Positions 43,469-51,768 of a stretch of DNA of 64,000 nucleotides are shown piece by piece. How positions within the stretch are numbered: position 1 is the stretch's first letter; every line of letters starts with the position of its first letter. The position numbers were made by a program, and so were the translations under genes. The stretch is from the NCBI GenBank assembly GCA_965246835.1, contig CBDFFQ010000001.1, forward strand, positions 3,100,001 through 3,164,000, given 5' to 3'. The notes beneath the pieces were generated by a model, which was not told where the DNA came from, ran no database searches, and was given only the letters and a program-made list of their open reading frames with translations. Source of the stretch: JANPPS01 sp965246835 (GTDB taxonomy: Bacteria; Pseudomonadota; Alphaproteobacteria; Acetobacterales; Acetobacteraceae).

Positions 43469-44608
43469 TCAAGGCGCGGCGAACACCTGTTTCGCCAGGC
43501 GCACGGCCGAGTTGGCGGCCGGGATGCCGGCATAGGCCGCGACATGCATGAACGCCTCCGCCACATCGGCCTCCGTGGCCCCGGTGTTGCGGGTGGCGCG
43601 CAGATGCAGCGCCAGCTCCTCGTGATGGCCCAAGGAGGCCAGGATCGTCAGCACCAGCAAGCTGCGGGTGCGGAGATCAAGGCCGGGGCGGGTCCAGACG
43701 CCGCCCCAGGCGGTGCGGGTGATGAAATGCTGGAAATCGGCGTCGAACGCCGTCATCGCCGCCCCGGCGCGATCGACATGGGCATCCCCCAGCACGCGCC
43801 GGCGAACCGCCATGCCGGCGGCGTGGTAATCCGTCACAGCTGGCAGCAGGAAGTCCCGGATCGCCTCGGTCACGGCCTCCGGCGCCTGCACCGTCGGAAT
43901 ATGCGCGGCTCCCGGCAGCACCGTCAGCGTGCCGTTCAATGCCGCCGCAAGGGCGCGGGCCAGGGCGGGCGGCGTCGCCTCGTCATGCTCGCCCACCACC
44001 ACCAGCGCGGGGATCCGCAACGCGCTCGTGGCCACCGTGAGGTCGGCCGCGGCGATGGCCTCGGCGGCGGCGGCGTAGCCCTCGGGCGGGGTGCGCAGCA
44101 GCATGGCGCGAAGGCCGTGGGCGCCGGGCCGATCCATGAAATCCGGGGTGACCCAGCGCGCCATCACCGCGTCCGCCACCGCAACCATGCCGTGCGCCCG
44201 CACGAGCGCCGCCCGCTGATGCCAGCCCTCCGGCGGCGGGATCGCCAGCGCCGTGTCCACCAGCGTCAACGACGCGACCCGGTCCGGCGCGCGGTGCGCC
44301 ACCCCCTGCGCCACCAGGCCGCCGATGCTGAGCCCGGCCACATGCGCCTGGTGCACGCCCAGCGCGTCCAGCACGCCCAGCACGTCCGCCGCCAGCCCGT
44401 CGATCGTATAGGGGCCCGGCGTCACGTCAGACAGGCCATGCCCGCGCATGTCGGGCCGCACCACGCGGAACGGCCCGGCCAGCGCCGCCGCCTGCTCGTC
44501 CCACACATGCAGGCTGGTGCCGAGCGAGTGCAGCATCACCAGCACGGGCGCCGCCACGGGCCCATCGACCTGGACATGCAAGGTCACATCACCGACGCGC
44601 AGGAACAT
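43469..44608 (-). CDS. pcaL: Fused 3-oxoadipate enol-lactonase / 4-carboxymuconolactone decarboxylase
   Basis: A 379-residue fusion of PcaD and PcaC (PcaL arrangement). Residues 1-250 form an alpha/beta hydrolase with the nucleophile in GLSIGGLVAQG, Asp in VGEHDEATP and His in GAAHIPTVQ. Residues about 260-379 are a carboxymuconolactone decarboxylase domain (HHEELALHLRATRNTGATEAD). Together they carry out two consecutive steps of the protocatechuate branch of the beta-ketoadipate pathway. The other pca genes are not in the window. It sits in a minus-strand run of catabolic genes. Confidence 0.92.
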   Translation of the reverse strand: MFLRVGDVTLHVQVDGPVAAPVLVMLHSLGTSLHVWDEQAAALAGPFRVVRPDMRGHGLSDVTPGPYTIDGLAADVLGVLDALGVHQAHVAGLSIGGLVAQGVAHRAPDRVASLTLVDTALAIPPPEGWHQRAALVRAHGMVAVADAVMARWVTPDFMDRPGAHGLRAMLLRTPPEGYAAAAEAIAAADLTVATSALRIPALVVVGEHDEATPPALARALAAALNGTLTVLPGAAHIPTVQAPEAVTEAIRDFLLPAVTDYHAAGMAVRRRVLGDAHVDRAGAAMTAFDADFQHFITRTAWGGVWTRPGLDLRTRSLLVLTILASLGHHEELALHLRATRNTGATEADVAEAFMHVAAYAGIPAANSAVRLAKQVFAAP

Positions 44609-44654
44609 GGGCCGTCTCCTCGATCAATGACCCAAACTGGCACGCCGGCCGTGC

Positions 44655-45269
44655 TCAGGCCAAGGCGTCGACCAGCCGGCGGGCCTTGGCCGCGACATCG
44701 GCGGCGGTGTCGCCGGGGCGGAAGATGGCCGACCCGATGCCGAACCCCGCCGCGCCCGCGTTGCGCCACGGAAGCAGCGTGCCAGCCTCCATCCCGCCCA
44801 CGGGCAGCACCTTGGTGCCACCGGGCAGCACGGCCAGCAGCGCCTTCAGCATGGCCGGGCTGCCGCCCTCGGCCGGAAACAGCTTCAGCGCATCCGCCCC
44901 GGCATCCAGGAGCGAAAAAGCCTCCGCCGGCGTGAAGAAGCCGGGGGCGGCCTGCAGGCCCAGCCCCTTGGCCGCGCGCACGATGTCGGGCGCCGCGTGC
45001 GGCGTCACGATCAGGCGTCCGCCGGCCGCAGCCACCTCCGCCACCGCCGCCGGGCTCATGACGGTGCCGGCGCCGATCAGCGCGCGGGTGCCGTGGCGGC
45101 GGGCCAGCCGGGCGATGCTGTCGAGCGGGCGGGGCGAGTTGAGCGGAACCTCAACAACGCCGATCCCGGCCTCGACCAGGGCGTCCCCGATCGCCTCCAC
45201 CTCCTCCGGCGCCACGCCGCGCAGGATCGCGACCAGGGGGCAGCGGGCGAGATGTTCGATCAGGTCCAT
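44655..45269 (-). CDS. dgoA: 2-dehydro-3-deoxy-6-phosphogalactonate aldolase
   Basis: A 204-residue class I aldolase of the KDPG/KDPGal family. It has PLVAILRGVAPEEVEAIGDA, a GAGTVM glycine block, TPHAAPDIVRAAK and the Schiff-base lysine in ALKLFPAEGGSP. It cleaves KDPGal to pyruvate and glyceraldehyde-3-phosphate. The DgoA rather than KDPG assignment rests on the LFPAEGGSP motif and the overlapping dgoK gene upstream (10 bases). The frame upstream of 45269 overlaps dgoK and is not used. Confidence 0.92.
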   Translation of the reverse strand: MDLIEHLARCPLVAILRGVAPEEVEAIGDALVEAGIGVVEVPLNSPRPLDSIARLARRHGTRALIGAGTVMSPAAVAEVAAAGGRLIVTPHAAPDIVRAAKGLGLQAAPGFFTPAEAFSLLDAGADALKLFPAEGGSPAMLKALLAVLPGGTKVLPVGGMEAGTLLPWRNAGAAGFGIGSAIFRPGDTAADVAAKARRLVDALA

Positions 45270-46117
45270 GCGGCAGCTCCGATCCGGGCGAGCCCGATGG
45301 CCGCGGCGCCCGGCGGCGCAATCCGGCTCTCGCAACCCAGCGCCGCCAGCGCCGCGGCATAGCGGGCGCAGAGCGGGGCGGCGCCCACCAGCGTCACGGG
45401 CTGCCGGGGCGCCACCGCCCCGAGCTCATGCCCGATCAGCAGGCCCGACAGATAGGAGGCGGCCTCGGTATCCGCGAGCCCGCCCAGGAGGCCGAGCGTG
45501 CGCACGCCGAACAGGTGATGCAGTATGCCGCCCGGCCGGGCGGCGCGGGCCATGCCGGCCGCGAAGGCCGTGGGATCATGCGGCGCATCCTGCATCAGCC
45601 GGCCGAGGATCGTGTGCTGGCGCAGCGCCCCGAAGACCTCCCCGGTCATATGGGTCGTGAACCCGGCGATCCGGCCCTCCGCCACCGTCACCCACTTGGA
45701 ATGCGTGCCCGGCAGGCACACCAGGCCCGCCTGCAGGCCGGTGCCCAGCACCTCCATCTCCTCACCGCGCATCACCTCCGGCACGCCGTCAGGGTCCTGG
45801 CTGCGCAAACCGGGGACGAGGCGGACCGTGGCGCGGTCGAACGGCACGGGCGTGAGCGCCGCGGCGATCTCGGCGATGCCGGCCGGGCAGGGGAGGTATG
45901 GCGCCTCGACCCAGCCTTGCCGGCTGCCGATCATGCCGGACATCAGCACCCGATCCTCCCCGGCATCGAGCCACGGCCCGATCACGTCTGCCAGGGTGTC
46001 TGCAAACTGCCCATGCACCGCCAAGATCCCGTGCGGCCCTTCGACCCGGTCCCGGACATGACCGCCCTCGAGGCGATAGGCACGGAGCGAGCTGGTGCCC
46101 CAATCGACGAGGATCAT
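45260..46117 (-). CDS. dgoK: 2-dehydro-3-deoxygalactonokinase
   Basis: A 285-residue sugar-acid kinase of the ASKHA fold. N-terminal phosphate-1 motif is ILVDWGTSSLRAY; VLMSGMIGSRQGWVEAPY and VCLPGTHSKWVTVAEGRI are family signatures. It phosphorylates 2-dehydro-3-deoxygalactonate before cleavage by DgoA. The start overlaps the AsmA stop (ATGA), and the end overlaps dgoA by 10 bases, so all are translationally linked. D-galactonate dehydratase (DgoD), a transporter and a regulator are not in the window. Confidence 0.92.
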   Translation of the reverse strand: MILVDWGTSSLRAYRLEGGHVRDRVEGPHGILAVHGQFADTLADVIGPWLDAGEDRVLMSGMIGSRQGWVEAPYLPCPAGIAEIAAALTPVPFDRATVRLVPGLRSQDPDGVPEVMRGEEMEVLGTGLQAGLVCLPGTHSKWVTVAEGRIAGFTTHMTGEVFGALRQHTILGRLMQDAPHDPTAFAAGMARAARPGGILHHLFGVRTLGLLGGLADTEAASYLSGLLIGHELGAVAPRQPVTLVGAAPLCARYAAALAALGCESRIAPPGAAAIGLARIGAAAWT

Positions 46118-47955
46118 TTGGTGGCGCAACGGTTCTGCCTTGCATAATTCTGCAAGGTGGCCGGCACGCGGCCAAGGTCCGGTGGTGCCATCAACTCGGC
46201 CCGCGCCTGCGCCGGCCAACGCACGGCCCGGATCGTGGGTGAGGCGAACGGGCCCATGATCCGCAGCGGGAGATCGAGCGCCAGGGCGCCGGTGGTCTGT
46301 GGGTCGCTACCGATCGTCATATCCAGGGTCTGCCGGTTGAGGTCGAACTGACCATATCCGGCCACGGTGCCCGCTTCCGCCCGCAGCCGCAACGGCAGCA
46401 CGGTGCCGGCCCCGCCGCGCATGTCGATCACCGCCAGCACGCAGGACAGCGCGCTTTGCCCCCCGCCGCCCAACAATGCGCCGGGATCGAGTGACGCCGC
46501 CTGCACCACCTTGCGCGCCACGCTGCCGCCCGTCATGGCCGCCACCATCGACACATGGGCGCCGCGCACCGCCGCGCTCAGCGTGGCGCCCGAGGCCATG
46601 GCGCTCGCCCGGCCCTCGATCCGGCCCGTCACCGGCAAGTCGCCCACGCCCAGCGCCCGGCGCAGCGCCTGCACGTCCAGCCCCGTCACCTGCAGATCGG
46701 CCCTGACGTGCCCGCCCGTGTCGCCGCGATTGCCGCTGCCGGCCTCGATGGCGCCGCTGCCGTGGATGCGCCCGCCGAACAGACCCAAGCCCAATTCCGT
46801 CACCGCGATCCGGCCCGGCGTCAGCGACCCCGCCACGATGACCGCCCCGGCCCGCATCGCCGCATAGGCCAGGCTATCCGCCGTGAGATGCGCCTCGATC
46901 AGCGTGTCGGGCGCGCGATCCACACCGAGCGGCATGTCCGCGCCGCCTTTCTTCCCGCCGGGGTCGGCTGCCAACAGGGCGTTGAGGTCGAGCGCGGCGA
47001 AACCAAGCCTCACCTCCACCTTGTCCGGCATGCGGCCAGTGCCCTCGGTCAACCGCAGCGTGACGGATTTGATGCGGGATCCCTCGAGCTGCCCGGCCGC
47101 GTTCTCCAGCGACCAGACCGGGTCCTGATGCGTGAAGGCGCCGCTCAGCTTCAACTCCGGCTCGAACGCGCTTTTTACGCCCGCCACCTGCCACAGCGCG
47201 CCGAGCGTGGGCGCATCCAGCGTCAGCGTGCCCGCGGCGCCATCGAGCTCGAACGGTTTGGTCATGGTGCCCTGGAACCGCAGCGTCGTGCTCTGGGAGG
47301 CGAGCAGGATGTCGGACGGGTAGGGGATGCTGGCGTCGCGCAGGGTCGCGATCGGGGCGAAGGTCGCGTCCAGCTCCGTGGGTGCGCCGTTATAGCTGCC
47401 GCCGCCCGTCACGCGCACGGGCTGGTCCACCGCCGGCGTCGTGATGTGCAGGTCATCGAAATGGGTCGGCAGGGCGGTGCCTCCCGTGGTGCGCACGACG
47501 ATGTCGCCCGATAGATGCGCGTCCAGCAGGGTGGGAAAGCCGCTGCGGTCCTCGGGTGCGCCGGGGTGGGCCGCGCCGAACTTCCAGTTGGCGACGCCGC
47601 GCACGCGTTCGAGCAGCACGTCGAGCTGTTGGATGTCCAGCCGGCGGATCACCACGGGACCACGCAGGATCGACGCCGCCTCGATCTCGGCCACGACCGA
47701 CCCGATTTCCGCCATGGCCGGACGGGAGCCGCCCTCGAGGTTGTCGAGCCGCGCCGACCGCAGCTCGATCCGGAGCCACCGGCCGGGCGTGACATGCAGG
47801 CTGCCGATGCCGACCGGCCGCCCCAGCCGCGCCGCCACCCGGCCCGCGACCAACGGCCCGAAATCATACCGGTCGAGCAATGCGTAACCCGCGAGGCCGC
47901 CGCCCCCGATCAGCAGCAGGACGGCCGTGATACCCGAAGCGACCCAGCGACCCAT
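46114..47955 (-). CDS. AsmA family protein
   Basis: A 613-residue envelope protein. One N-terminal membrane helix (ITAVLLLIGGGGLAGYALL) is followed by the AsmA/Mdm31-like start GRPVGIGSLHVTPGRWLRIE and a long beta-groove region. The AsmA-2 C-terminal domain is visible in DLQVTGLDVQALRRALGVG and LDMTIGSDPQTTGALALDLP. AsmA-like proteins bridge inner and outer membranes and influence phospholipid transport. Between a GT2 glycosyltransferase and dgoK, its position is not informative. The C-terminus overlaps dgoK by 4 bases. Confidence 0.9.
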   Translation of the reverse strand: MGRWVASGITAVLLLIGGGGLAGYALLDRYDFGPLVAGRVAARLGRPVGIGSLHVTPGRWLRIELRSARLDNLEGGSRPAMAEIGSVVAEIEAASILRGPVVIRRLDIQQLDVLLERVRGVANWKFGAAHPGAPEDRSGFPTLLDAHLSGDIVVRTTGGTALPTHFDDLHITTPAVDQPVRVTGGGSYNGAPTELDATFAPIATLRDASIPYPSDILLASQSTTLRFQGTMTKPFELDGAAGTLTLDAPTLGALWQVAGVKSAFEPELKLSGAFTHQDPVWSLENAAGQLEGSRIKSVTLRLTEGTGRMPDKVEVRLGFAALDLNALLAADPGGKKGGADMPLGVDRAPDTLIEAHLTADSLAYAAMRAGAVIVAGSLTPGRIAVTELGLGLFGGRIHGSGAIEAGSGNRGDTGGHVRADLQVTGLDVQALRRALGVGDLPVTGRIEGRASAMASGATLSAAVRGAHVSMVAAMTGGSVARKVVQAASLDPGALLGGGGQSALSCVLAVIDMRGGAGTVLPLRLRAEAGTVAGYGQFDLNRQTLDMTIGSDPQTTGALALDLPLRIMGPFASPTIRAVRWPAQARAELMAPPDLGRVPATLQNYARQNRCATK

Positions 47956-47983
47956 TTCACCCCCGGAAGGGTGTGAACGGCTG

Positions 47984-48730
47984 CTACCGGTAGTCGTTCC
48001 ACGCCGTGGTGAACGGCTTGCCGAAGAAGGTGGCCCAGAGATAGTTGGCGCCGTACCGGATGCCGGTCATCAGCACGCCATCGCCCTGCAAGCGCCGGCC
48101 CGAGGATTGGGCGGTGAGGGCATAGGTGAACACGACGTCCCCGACCTTGCTCATGCGCCGGGCAATGTCGGTGTCTTCGCCATAGAAGGTGAACCGGTCG
48201 CTGATGCCCCCGATCGCCGCCAGCACGTCCCGGAGCACGACGAAATTGCCCCCCTGCACCATGCTGCCGACGCCCAGCACGCGCTTGTTGAACAGATAGG
48301 TCGCATAGCCCATGGCGTAGAACCCGCGCGCGGCCAGGCGCATGTGGCGCGGCACGTCGTAATAATCGTAGGGCCCGCTGAGCACCACCAGCTTCGACGA
48401 CCGCTCGAACGCCTCCAGCACGCGGGTGAGCCAGCCCTCCGGAATGAGCGTGTCGGCATCGATGTTCGCCACCAGCACCCCGGAGGAGGCCTCAAACCCG
48501 GCACTGCGGGCCTGCACCAGGCCCTTGATCGGCTGCTCCACCACCGTCACGCCGGGCGTAGCAGTTGCGACCTCCGCCGTGCGGTCCGTGCTGGCGTTGT
48601 TCACCACGATGATTTCGGCCGTGCACCCGGTGCGCGCGATCTCCGCCTGGATCGCGGCCAGACAGGCCGGCAGCCGCGCCTCTTCGTTGTAGGCGGGGAC
48701 CACGAAGCTGATACGGGGACGGTCGGTCAT
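47984..48730 (-). CDS. Family 2 glycosyltransferase
   Basis: A 248-residue GT-A glycosyltransferase. Motifs are ISFVVPAYNEEARLPACLAA, IVVNNASTDRTAEVA, the metal-binding DAD in VANIDADTLIPEGW, and FYGEDTDIARRMSKVG at the acceptor site. A hydrophobic stretch near MRLAARGFYAMGYATYLF may contact the membrane. Probable substrates are NDP-sugars for lipid- or cell-surface glycans. ATG at 48730 is chosen; the frame running up to 48829 covers intergenic DNA. It heads a long minus-strand run reaching to 41546. Confidence 0.88.
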   Translation of the reverse strand: MTDRPRISFVVPAYNEEARLPACLAAIQAEIARTGCTAEIIVVNNASTDRTAEVATATPGVTVVEQPIKGLVQARSAGFEASSGVLVANIDADTLIPEGWLTRVLEAFERSSKLVVLSGPYDYYDVPRHMRLAARGFYAMGYATYLFNKRVLGVGSMVQGGNFVVLRDVLAAIGGISDRFTFYGEDTDIARRMSKVGDVVFTYALTAQSSGRRLQGDGVLMTGIRYGANYLWATFFGKPFTTAWNDYR

Positions 48731-48852
48731 ACCCCTGCGCTGCCATCCCACCCGGCGGCGCGTCCAGCGACAGTTCCGTGTCAGCGGGGTTGTGAGTGCC
48801 GTCGCGTCAGTCCGGAGTGGCTGCCGCAAGCCCTTGGTGACGGGGTTTTCAG

Positions 48853-48890
48853 CGTCGCCCCGGGCTTGACCCGGGGTCCCGCTTTCGAAG
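48853..48890 (+). repeat. REP-like palindrome, copy A
   Basis: Core ccccgggcttgacccgggg (perfect 7-bp arms, 5-base loop) plus flanks cgtcg and tcccgcttt. It stands 3 bases from the GIY-YIG stop codon. An inverted copy (B) lies beyond the start of the same gene. Confidence 0.8.
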
Positions 48891-48893
48891 GCC

Positions 48894-49184
48894 CTAGACG
48901 AGCCGATCGAACAGGTCGCGCCAGTCCGGATTGGCCGCCTCGATCAAAGCGAACTTCCACTCGCGCCGCCATCGCTTGAGGCGCTTTTCGTGCGCAATCA
49001 GGTCGATGATCGCCGCCCCTTGCTCTGTCCAGACCAGGCGGGTGAGACCATAACGCCGGCAGAAATCGGAGCCGTCGCCATCGCGATGCTGAACAACTCG
49101 GACCGCGAGATCAGCGGTGACGCCGACGTACATCGTGCCGCGGTATCGATCCGCCATGATGTAAACCCAACCGCCTTTGGTCAT
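48894..49184 (-). CDS. Small GIY-YIG endonuclease-domain protein
   Basis: A 96-residue stand-alone GIY-YIG domain of the UPF0213-like type. The motif pair is WVYIMADRYRGTMYVGVTAD (the GIY and YIG elements appear as VYI and YVG), followed by the arginine/histidine segment LAVRVVQHRDG and the metal-ligand glutamate in IAHEKRLKRWRREWKFALIE. The C-terminal WRDLFDRL is typical of the subfamily. It is likely a small nuclease whose biological role is unknown. ATG 49184 is preferred over the TTG at 49190. The gene lies alone, boxed by inverted REP-like copies A and B, with a degenerate copy C beyond. Confidence 0.88.
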   Translation of the reverse strand: MTKGGWVYIMADRYRGTMYVGVTADLAVRVVQHRDGDGSDFCRRYGLTRLVWTEQGAAIIDLIAHEKRLKRWRREWKFALIEAANPDWRDLFDRLV

Positions 49185-49194
49185 ACGCAAGCCA

Positions 49195-49232
49195 AGAAGA
49201 AGCGGGAGCCCGGGTCAAGCCCGGGGTGACGA
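49195..49232 (-). repeat. REP-like palindrome, copy B (inverted)
   Basis: On the minus strand it reads ctcgtcaccccgggcttgac followed by ccgggctcccgctt, matching copy A at all but a few positions. Copies A and B face each other around the GIY-YIG gene. Confidence 0.8.
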
Positions 49233-49240
49233 GGGAGACC

Positions 49241-49280
49241 GTTTTCGCCGCCCCGGCTCGACCCAAGGTCCCGCTCGCGA
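49241..49280 (+). repeat. REP-like palindrome, degenerate copy C
   Basis: Reads gttttcgccgccccggctcg followed by acccaaggtcccgctcgcga. It is a worn copy in the same orientation as copy A; both are preceded by gttttc. Confidence 0.6.
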
Positions 49281-49403
49281 GATGGCAGAACCCCGCGACT
49301 TCGTTGACAGGAAAGCGCGCCGCGCCCTATACCCCGCCCCTGACCACGACGCCGCTCCGCGTGATACGCGCAGCGGCGCACAACCGTTTGGGGTGACGCC
49401 ACC

Positions 49404-50789
49404 ATGTTCGACGCGCTGTCGGGCAAGCTTTCCGGAGTGTTCGACGGCCTCCGCCGGCGCGGTGCGCTGAGCGAGGCGGACGTGTCGGACGCGTTGCGCG
49501 AAGTGCGCCTGGCGCTGCTGGAAGCCGACGTCGCGTTGCCGGTGGTGAAGTCGTTCATCGACAGCGTGCGGGAGCGGGCGCTCGGCGCCGAGGTGCTGGA
49601 CAGCGTCTCGCCGGGCCAGCTCGTGATCAAGATCGTGAACGACGTGCTGGTCGAGGCGCTGGGCGGTGCGGGCGCCGTGCCGCTCAACCTCGCTGCGGCG
49701 GCGCCGGTGCCGATCCTGATGGTGGGCCTGCAGGGCTCGGGCAAGACCACCACCTCCGGCAAACTCGCGCTGCGGCTGTTCAAGCGGGAGCGGAAGCGGG
49801 TGCTGCTCGCGTCGCTCGACACGCAGCGGCCGGCGGCGCAGCTGCAGTTGCAGCAGCTGGCACTCCAGGCGGGCGTGACATCGTTGCCGATCGTGCCGGG
49901 CCAGACGCCGGTGCAGATCGCGCAGCGGGCGATGGAGACGGGCCGGCGTGAGGTCTATGACGTCGTGATCCTCGACACCGCCGGGCGGCTCAGCATCGAT
50001 GCGGAGCTGATGGCGGAGGTGCAGCAGATCCGTTTCGCCACCAACCCGGCCGAAACCCTGCTGGTCGTGGACGCCATGACCGGGCAGGACGCGGTGCAGA
50101 CCGCGCGCGCGTTCAACGAGGCGCTGGGCATCACCGGCATCGTGCTGACCCGCATGGATGGCGATGCCCGCGGCGGTGCGGCCTTGTCGATGCGGCAGGT
50201 GACGGGCGCGCCGATCAAGCTGACCGGTTCCGGCGAAAAGCTGGATGCGCTGGAGGATTTCCATCCCGAGCGCGTCGCCGGGCGCATCCTGGGCATGGGC
50301 GACGTGGTCGGCCTGGTCGAGAAGGCCAGCGAGACCATCGACCAGGAGGACGCAGAGCGCCTGGCCAAGAAGATGGCCCGCGGCACGTTCGACCTCGATG
50401 ACTACGCGTCGCAGTTGAAGCAGATCAGCAAGATGGGAAGCCTGCAGGGCATCCTCGGCATGCTGCCCGGCGTCGGCAAGATCAAGGAGCAGCTCGCGGG
50501 CGCCAACCTCGACACTTCGGTGCTGAAGCGGCAGGCGGCGATCATCTCCAGCATGACCGGCAAGGAACGCCGCACGCCGGACGTGATCAAGGCGAGCCGG
50601 AAGAAGCGCATCGCCGCGGGCTCCGGCACGTCGGTGCAGGAGGTGAACCGCTTGCTGAAGCAGTTCGACGACATGTCCACCATGATGAAGCGCATGTCGA
50701 AGATGGGCCAGAAGGGGTTGATGCGGCAGGGTATGTCCGCATTGATGCCGAACTCGATGAAGCCGGGGCAGCAGCGCCGGCCATTTTAG
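49404..50789 (+). CDS. ffh: Signal recognition particle protein Ffh
   Basis: A 461-residue SRP54 GTPase that binds signal sequences and 4.5S RNA. N domain is residues 1-90. The G domain has G1 GLQGSGKTTTSGKLALRL, DTQRPAA, LDTAGRL and TRMDGDARGG. The M domain is methionine-rich, with SRKKRIAAGSGTSVQEVNRL and MMKRMSKMGQKGLMRQGM. It is the first gene of the ffh-rpsP-rimM-trmD-rplS block and lies about 220 bases from the REP-boxed GIY-YIG gene. The ATG at 49404 is directly supported by homology (MFDALSGKLSGVFDGLRRRG). Confidence 0.97.
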   Translation: MFDALSGKLSGVFDGLRRRGALSEADVSDALREVRLALLEADVALPVVKSFIDSVRERALGAEVLDSVSPGQLVIKIVNDVLVEALGGAGAVPLNLAAAAPVPILMVGLQGSGKTTTSGKLALRLFKRERKRVLLASLDTQRPAAQLQLQQLALQAGVTSLPIVPGQTPVQIAQRAMETGRREVYDVVILDTAGRLSIDAELMAEVQQIRFATNPAETLLVVDAMTGQDAVQTARAFNEALGITGIVLTRMDGDARGGAALSMRQVTGAPIKLTGSGEKLDALEDFHPERVAGRILGMGDVVGLVEKASETIDQEDAERLAKKMARGTFDLDDYASQLKQISKMGSLQGILGMLPGVGKIKEQLAGANLDTSVLKRQAAIISSMTGKERRTPDVIKASRKKRIAAGSGTSVQEVNRLLKQFDDMSTMMKRMSKMGQKGLMRQGMSALMPNSMKPGQQRRPF

Positions 50790-50812
50790 TTGTTGAACGA
50801 AGGAATGTATTG

Positions 50813-51148
50813 ATGGGTCTCAAGATTCGCCTTGCCCGTGCCGGCGCCAAGAAGCGGCCGTATTATCATATCGTGATCGCCGACAGCCGCAGTCCGCGCG
50901 ACGGCCGCTTCCTGGAGAAGGTCGGCAGCTACAACCCGATGCTGCCCGCCGAGCACGCGGAGCGCATCCGCCTGGTGGGCGAGCGCATCACGCATTGGAT
51001 GAGCCAGGGCGCATTGCCGACGGAGCGCGTCGCAAAATTCCTGGGCCATGCCGGGCTGGCGCCGATGCCGGTGTATCGCGAGCAGCCGATCCAGTCCGCG
51101 CCGAAGAAGAAGGCGCAGGAGCGGGCCAAGGCGAACGCGGCCGCGTAA
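50813..51148 (+). CDS. rpsP: 30S ribosomal protein S16
   Basis: A 111-residue protein starting LKIRLARAGAKKRPYYHIVI with FLEKVGSYNPM, the S16 signature. The Lys/Ala-rich C-terminal extension (SAPKKKAQERAKANAAA) is common in alphaproteobacteria. AAGGA lies about 9 bases before the ATG. The stop overlaps the rimM ATG by one base (TAATG). The 23-base gap from ffh indicates cotranscription. Confidence 0.97.
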   Translation: MGLKIRLARAGAKKRPYYHIVIADSRSPRDGRFLEKVGSYNPMLPAEHAERIRLVGERITHWMSQGALPTERVAKFLGHAGLAPMPVYREQPIQSAPKKKAQERAKANAAA

Positions 51149-51768
51149 TGAGCGAACGCCGCATCCTGATGGGCGTGGTGGGACGGCCGCATGGGGTGCG
51201 GGGGCTCGTGCACGTGCAGAGCTACACGGCGGACCCCACCGATCTCGCGCGGTATGGCATTTTGCTGGACGATGCCGGGCGGGGTTGGACCTTGCGGTGG
51301 CGGAGCCCGGGCGTGGCGGAGCTGCGCGATGCGGGGGGCGCTGTCTTGGCGGACCGGAACGCGGCGGAGCTTCGGGTGAACACGCGGCTCTATGTCGAGC
51401 GCGATCGGCTGCCAGCGCCGGACCCGGAGGAGTTCTACCTGTCCGACCTCGTGGGCCTCGCGGCGGTGTCAGTGGATGGCGCGGCGCTGGGCCGGGTGAC
51501 GGTGGTGCATGATTACGGCGCCGGGGCGAGCCTGGAGCTGGATAGCGGCGCGATCGTGCCGTTTACGCGGGCCGCAGTGCCGACAGTGGATGTGGCTGGC
51601 GGGACGTTGGTGATTGTGATGCCGGACGAAGTCTTGCTCCCCCCTGTCCCGCTGGCGGGACAGGGCCGGGGTGAGGGTGGGGCCACACGCATCATCGATC
51701 AATCCGGTGGCCCCACCCTCACCCAGCTCTCTCCCGCCAGCGGAACAGGGCTCGAAGTCCAGCCATGA
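51148..51768 (+). CDS. rimM: 16S rRNA processing protein RimM, with repeat-derived C-terminus
   Basis: A 206-residue ribosome maturation factor that binds S19 in the 30S head. The N-terminal beta-barrel has MGVVGRPHGVRGLVHVQSYT and the PRC-barrel part has PEEFYLSDLVGLAAV, IVPFTRAAVPTVDVAGGTL. Normal RimM proteins stop soon after this. Here about 40 further residues, rich in Pro, Gly and Ser, are encoded by an inverted repeat pair (51631-51760), ending GTGLEVQP. The stop lies 4 bases inside the trmD start, so the frame has been kept open through the repeat. Confidence 0.93.
   Translation: MSERRILMGVVGRPHGVRGLVHVQSYTADPTDLARYGILLDDAGRGWTLRWRSPGVAELRDAGGAVLADRNAAELRVNTRLYVERDRLPAPDPEEFYLSDLVGLAAVSVDGAALGRVTVVHDYGAGASLELDSGAIVPFTRAAVPTVDVAGGTLVIVMPDEVLLPPVPLAGQGRGEGGATRIIDQSGGPTLTQLSPASGTGLEVQP
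51631..51760. repeat. Inverted repeat pair in the rimM 3' end
   Basis: Left copy about 51631-51688 and right copy about 51708-51760 are imperfectly complementary over some 50 bases, separated by about 20. Matching blocks include gtgagggtggggccac and its complement, plus ctggcggga-type segments. Each copy contains a small internal hairpin (cctgtcccgctggcgggacagg in the left copy). The unit resembles dispersed intergenic repeats of many proteobacteria. Confidence 0.8.
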
